In this document: positions 61,693 through 64,000 of the stretch, one piece after another
Position numbering within the stretch: position 1 is the stretch's first letter
Layout: each line of letters starts with the position of its first letter
DNA from: Nitrincola tibetensis
GTDB taxonomy: Bacteria; Pseudomonadota; Gammaproteobacteria; Pseudomonadales; Balneatricaceae
NCBI RefSeq assembly: GCF_003284585.1
Contig: NZ_QKRX01000003.1
Location: 188,540-252,539 of the forward strand
Reading direction: 5' to 3'
DNA length: 64,000 nt
Made by a program: the position numbers and the translations under genes
The notes under the pieces: generated by a model
Told to the model about the DNA's origin: nothing
Databases searched by the model: none
Seen by the model: the letters and a program-made list of their open reading frames with translations, nothing else

Positions 61693-62139
61693 CTAAATCT
61701 CACTCTCCACATAGGGTGGAAGAGAGGCTGTGTCGGGCACTTTAGTTGGCTTGCCATCGTCATCCAAGGCAACAAACTTGAAGACGGCTTCTGTGACTTT
61801 TTCGCGCTTACCGATACGACCACGCCTTACCCAGCACTCGACATGAATATCCAGCGAGCTACGGCCAACGCGTGAGACTTCGGTGTAAACGCCGAGAATG
61901 TCGCCGACTTTTACAGGCCGGATAAAGCTCATTCCATCAAGTGCAACCGTGACCACTCTGCATTGAGCGCGCTGACCTGCACAAATACCGGCCGCTAAGT
62001 CCATCTGAGACAGGACCCAGCCACCAAAGATGTCACCTGACGGGTTGGTGTCGGCTGGCATTGCCAGCGTTCGAATGGTTAAGCGACCTCTAACAGGGTG
62101 TTCTTGATTGTGATGATCCAATGTAACCTCCAGAGGCAT
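61693..62139 (-). CDS. YciA-like acyl-CoA thioesterase
   Basis: 148 residues of the hot-dog thioesterase fold. LTIRTLAMPADTNPSGDIFGGWVLSQMDLAAG is the YciA signature, with the Asp of PSGDIFGG as catalytic residue; VTVALDGMSFIRPVKVGDILG and VTEAVFKFVALDDDGKP follow. Hydrolyses short to medium acyl-CoAs in the cytoplasm. Single gene. Confidence 0.92.
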   Translation of the reverse strand: MPLEVTLDHHNQEHPVRGRLTIRTLAMPADTNPSGDIFGGWVLSQMDLAAGICAGQRAQCRVVTVALDGMSFIRPVKVGDILGVYTEVSRVGRSSLDIHVECWVRRGRIGKREKVTEAVFKFVALDDDGKPTKVPDTASLPPYVESEI

Positions 62140-62229
62140 TTTAATCGTTAAAATCTGTTATCGAATCATACGATAAAAACAGATTGTTTTATCTAAAGAT
62201 GGATCCCTGATTTAACAGAGGGATTAGGC

Positions 62230-63096
62230 TTACTGCAACAGCACCTCGACCCATTTACGTGTATCCACACTCATCGAACTCAAGGGCGTGACTAATCCTT
62301 GTTGTAAGGCCGTGTGTGCCAAAGAGTCTGGTCGTTGATTCTGCAAACGTGCCAGTACGCCCATCAGGATCTTTTGGGCATTTTCGCTGTTTTTCATTAA
62401 GTTTTTAATTGCATAGTCCGCGGTAACCGCTTGCTCTCTTGGATGCCAAGCATCATAGTCAGTGACCATGCCTAAGCTAACATAGGCCATTTGAGCTTCA
62501 CGGGCGAGGCGTGCTTCCGGCATATTGGTCATGCCGATGATGTTTGCACCGAGGCCTCGGAACCAATGGGACTCAGCACGAGTCGAAAACTGTGGGCCTT
62601 CAATGCACAAATAGGTGCCACCGACGTGCAGTCTGAGCCCTTGTTGATCTAAGCAACTCTCTGCTGCTGCGCCGAGTAACTGGGTCAGCTCTGCACAAAT
62701 CGGATCCGCTAAAGAAACATGAGCGACGGTACCTTGTCCAAAAAAGGTATTGATGCGTTGGCGCGTCATATCGATGTACTGATCAGGAATTACCATGTCT
62801 AAGGGGGCAATATCCTCGCTCAATGAGCCGACAGCCGAAAAGCTGAGGAGGTGTTTAACACCGAGTTGTTTAAATGCATAGATATTTGCCCGATAAGGGA
62901 CTTCAGAGGGGAGTAAATGATGCGTTTGGCCATGCCGAGCCAAGAACACAACAGGTACACCCGCTAATTTCCCAGAAACTAAGCGATCGGATGGTTGGCC
63001 AAATGGCGTAACGAGATCGTGTTCTTGGCGTTCTGACAGGCCTTCAATTTGGTATAAGCCACTGCCGCCAATAATACCGATAGGAGTGTTTTGCAT
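62230..63096 (-). CDS. S-methyl-5'-thioadenosine/S-methyl-5'-thioinosine phosphorylase
   Basis: 288 residues of the PNP/MTAP family: IGIIGGSGLYQIEGL, RHGQTHHLLPSEVPYRANIYAFKQLGVKHLLSFSAVGSL, and the active-site stretch GTYLCIEGPQFSTRAES with NIIGMTNMPEARLAREAQMAY. The ATG at 63096 follows TGGAAG; the ORF opens eight codons earlier. It phosphorolyses methylthioadenosine or, as in Pseudomonas, methylthioinosine; the sequence alone does not decide which base. Confidence 0.9.
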   Translation of the reverse strand: MQNTPIGIIGGSGLYQIEGLSERQEHDLVTPFGQPSDRLVSGKLAGVPVVFLARHGQTHHLLPSEVPYRANIYAFKQLGVKHLLSFSAVGSLSEDIAPLDMVIPDQYIDMTRQRINTFFGQGTVAHVSLADPICAELTQLLGAAAESCLDQQGLRLHVGGTYLCIEGPQFSTRAESHWFRGLGANIIGMTNMPEARLAREAQMAYVSLGMVTDYDAWHPREQAVTADYAIKNLMKNSENAQKILMGVLARLQNQRPDSLAHTALQQGLVTPLSSMSVDTRKWVEVLLQ

Positions 63097-63237
63097 AGGT
63101 ATGCTTCCAAAGATAGCCAAGAAAAGAGATACCCATCATGATCAATTTTAAGAAAATGTCAAAAAACTATTTTTTGTAATAAAAAATCAGTTGAGGCGAC
63201 TAAGATACAAAGTCAATGACCGCTCTAGGAGTTTTTA

Positions 63238-64000
63238 ATGAATGCGATGCTACCTCGCTTAATTGCAACGGATTTCCCACCTCTTCAACGGACAGAGTTA
63301 CAGGTGTTGCAGGCAAATATTACCTTAACCTGCAATCAATCCTGCTTTCATTGCCATGTTGCTTCTAGCCCGAAGCGGAAAGAAGCAATGAGTCATGAAA
63401 CACTAGAGCTGTTATTAGTGATGCTTGATCAGCACCCATCCATCCAGACGTTGGATGTAACGGGAGGGGCCCCTGAACTGCATCCCGAGTTTCGTTGGCT
63501 CGTAAAAGAGGCACGCCAGCGTGGGGTGGAAGTGATTGATCGCTGTAATTTAACGATTCTGAGTGAACCGGGGCAAGAGACAACAGCGGCCTTCTTAGCC
63601 GAGCAGGGTGTTACGGTGGTGGCATCCTTACCCTGTTATTCGGCGGACAACGTGAATGCTCAGCGTGGCGACGGTGTTTTTGATGCCAGTATAGCAGGCT
63701 TGCAGGCATTGAATGCGCTCGGATACGGTCAGCCGGATTCAGGACTGGTGTTGGATTTAGTATATAACCCATTGGGGCCTTCGCTGCCTCCGCCTCAACA
63801 ATCGCTAGAGGCCGCCTACAAACGTGAGTTGAAAACGCATTTTGGCATCAGTTTCAATCGGCTGTTCACCCTTGCGAATATGCCAATTCAACGCTTTGGC
63901 AGTACCTTGGTTAGCAAAGGTCAGTTTGATGAGTATATGCATCTTCTGAAGTCCAATTTTAATGTGGCAACGATGTCGAGTTTGATGTGTCTGAACACCT
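63238..64000 (+). CDS. arsS: Arsenosugar biosynthesis radical SAM protein ArsS, 5' part
   Basis: Partial: the reading frame runs off the end of the window (254 codons seen). After LQANITLTCNQSCFHCHVASSP, with the CxxxCxxC [4Fe-4S] motif, come DVTGGAPELHPEF and VIDRCNLTILSEPGQE, the order seen in ArsS/DUF3641 proteins. AGGAG precedes the ATG at 63238. ArsS attaches the adenosyl group to dimethylarsenic in oxoarsenosugar synthesis. The usual partner arsM is not visible here and could lie beyond the edge. Confidence 0.82.
   Translation, partial: MNAMLPRLIATDFPPLQRTELQVLQANITLTCNQSCFHCHVASSPKRKEAMSHETLELLLVMLDQHPSIQTLDVTGGAPELHPEFRWLVKEARQRGVEVIDRCNLTILSEPGQETTAAFLAEQGVTVVASLPCYSADNVNAQRGDGVFDASIAGLQALNALGYGQPDSGLVLDLVYNPLGPSLPPPQQSLEAAYKRELKTHFGISFNRLFTLANMPIQRFGSTLVSKGQFDEYMHLLKSNFNVATMSSLMCLNT

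Overview
The window is bacterial chromosome with densely packed, mostly leaderless-spaced operons. Gene content (gpt, srkA, yigZ, an LplT/Aas lipid-remodelling locus, TRAP and tripartite tricarboxylate transporters, UspA-linked transport, homoprotocatechuate catabolism, arsS) suggests a marine gammaproteobacterium, probably of the Oceanospirillales type. That assignment is inference from gene families and moderate base composition; no rRNA or other phylogenetic marker is present.

Layout. 1-5 kb: housekeeping genes gpt, srkA and yigZ, then a divergent pair (membrane flavoprotein reductase / PepSY protein) around a good Fur-box match. 5.3-11.7 kb: a purine-ureide unit, made of an amino-acid-type ABC transporter, an RpiR-family regulator, allantoicase, ureidoglycolate lyase and the PuuE-type allantoinase. 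A shared 17-bp motif lies upstream of the transporter and of the regulator. 11.7-19.1 kb: an accessory island with a large nested palindrome, a pesticin-like muramidase beside a tandem LprI-like putative inhibitor, a ParE/Phd toxin-antitoxin pair, IS1182 and IS91-type wreckage, two integron-style gene cassettes with matching core sites, and an ORF-less group II intron remnant that interrupts the second attC. 19.1-29.9 kb: a MocR regulator with a BenE-like transporter and an acetyltransferase, a deletion scar joining a LysR gene to a YdcZ-type transporter, a DUF4160/DUF2442 pair, an LplT-Aas fusion gene split by one in-frame amber codon, and a periplasmic aspartyl protease.

30-60 kb is one large aromatic-catabolism supercluster. 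A two-component flavin monooxygenase (reductase with a C-terminal MarR-like domain, plus an acyl-CoA-dehydrogenase-fold oxygenase) probably hydroxylates 4-hydroxyphenylacetate to homoprotocatechuate. Two HpaD dioxygenase paralogues, HpaE, HpaF, a two-gene HpaG, HpaH and HpaI take homoprotocatechuate to pyruvate and succinic semialdehyde. HpaR (MarR) and HpaA (AraC) are the candidate regulators. Uptake is offered by a TRAP system, a TctABC-type system, an outer-membrane porin and two Bcr/CflA-type MFS proteins. A further operon (ornithine-cyclodeaminase-like protein, RidA-like protein, DadA-like FAD oxidase, UspA, TctABC, porin, aldehyde dehydrogenase) looks like an upper pathway turning an aromatic amine such as tyramine into 4-hydroxyphenylacetate. 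Four near-identical dyads of the form TTACTTAACATATTAAGTAA or close variants lie before hpaD1, hpaF and the hpaH operon and at the 5' end of the AraC gene next to the amine operon, suggesting one HpaR-type regulon over the whole cluster.

60-64 kb: LysR regulator, glutathione S-transferase, YciA-like thioesterase, methylthioadenosine phosphorylase-family protein and the 5' part of an ArsS-type radical SAM gene that runs off the end.
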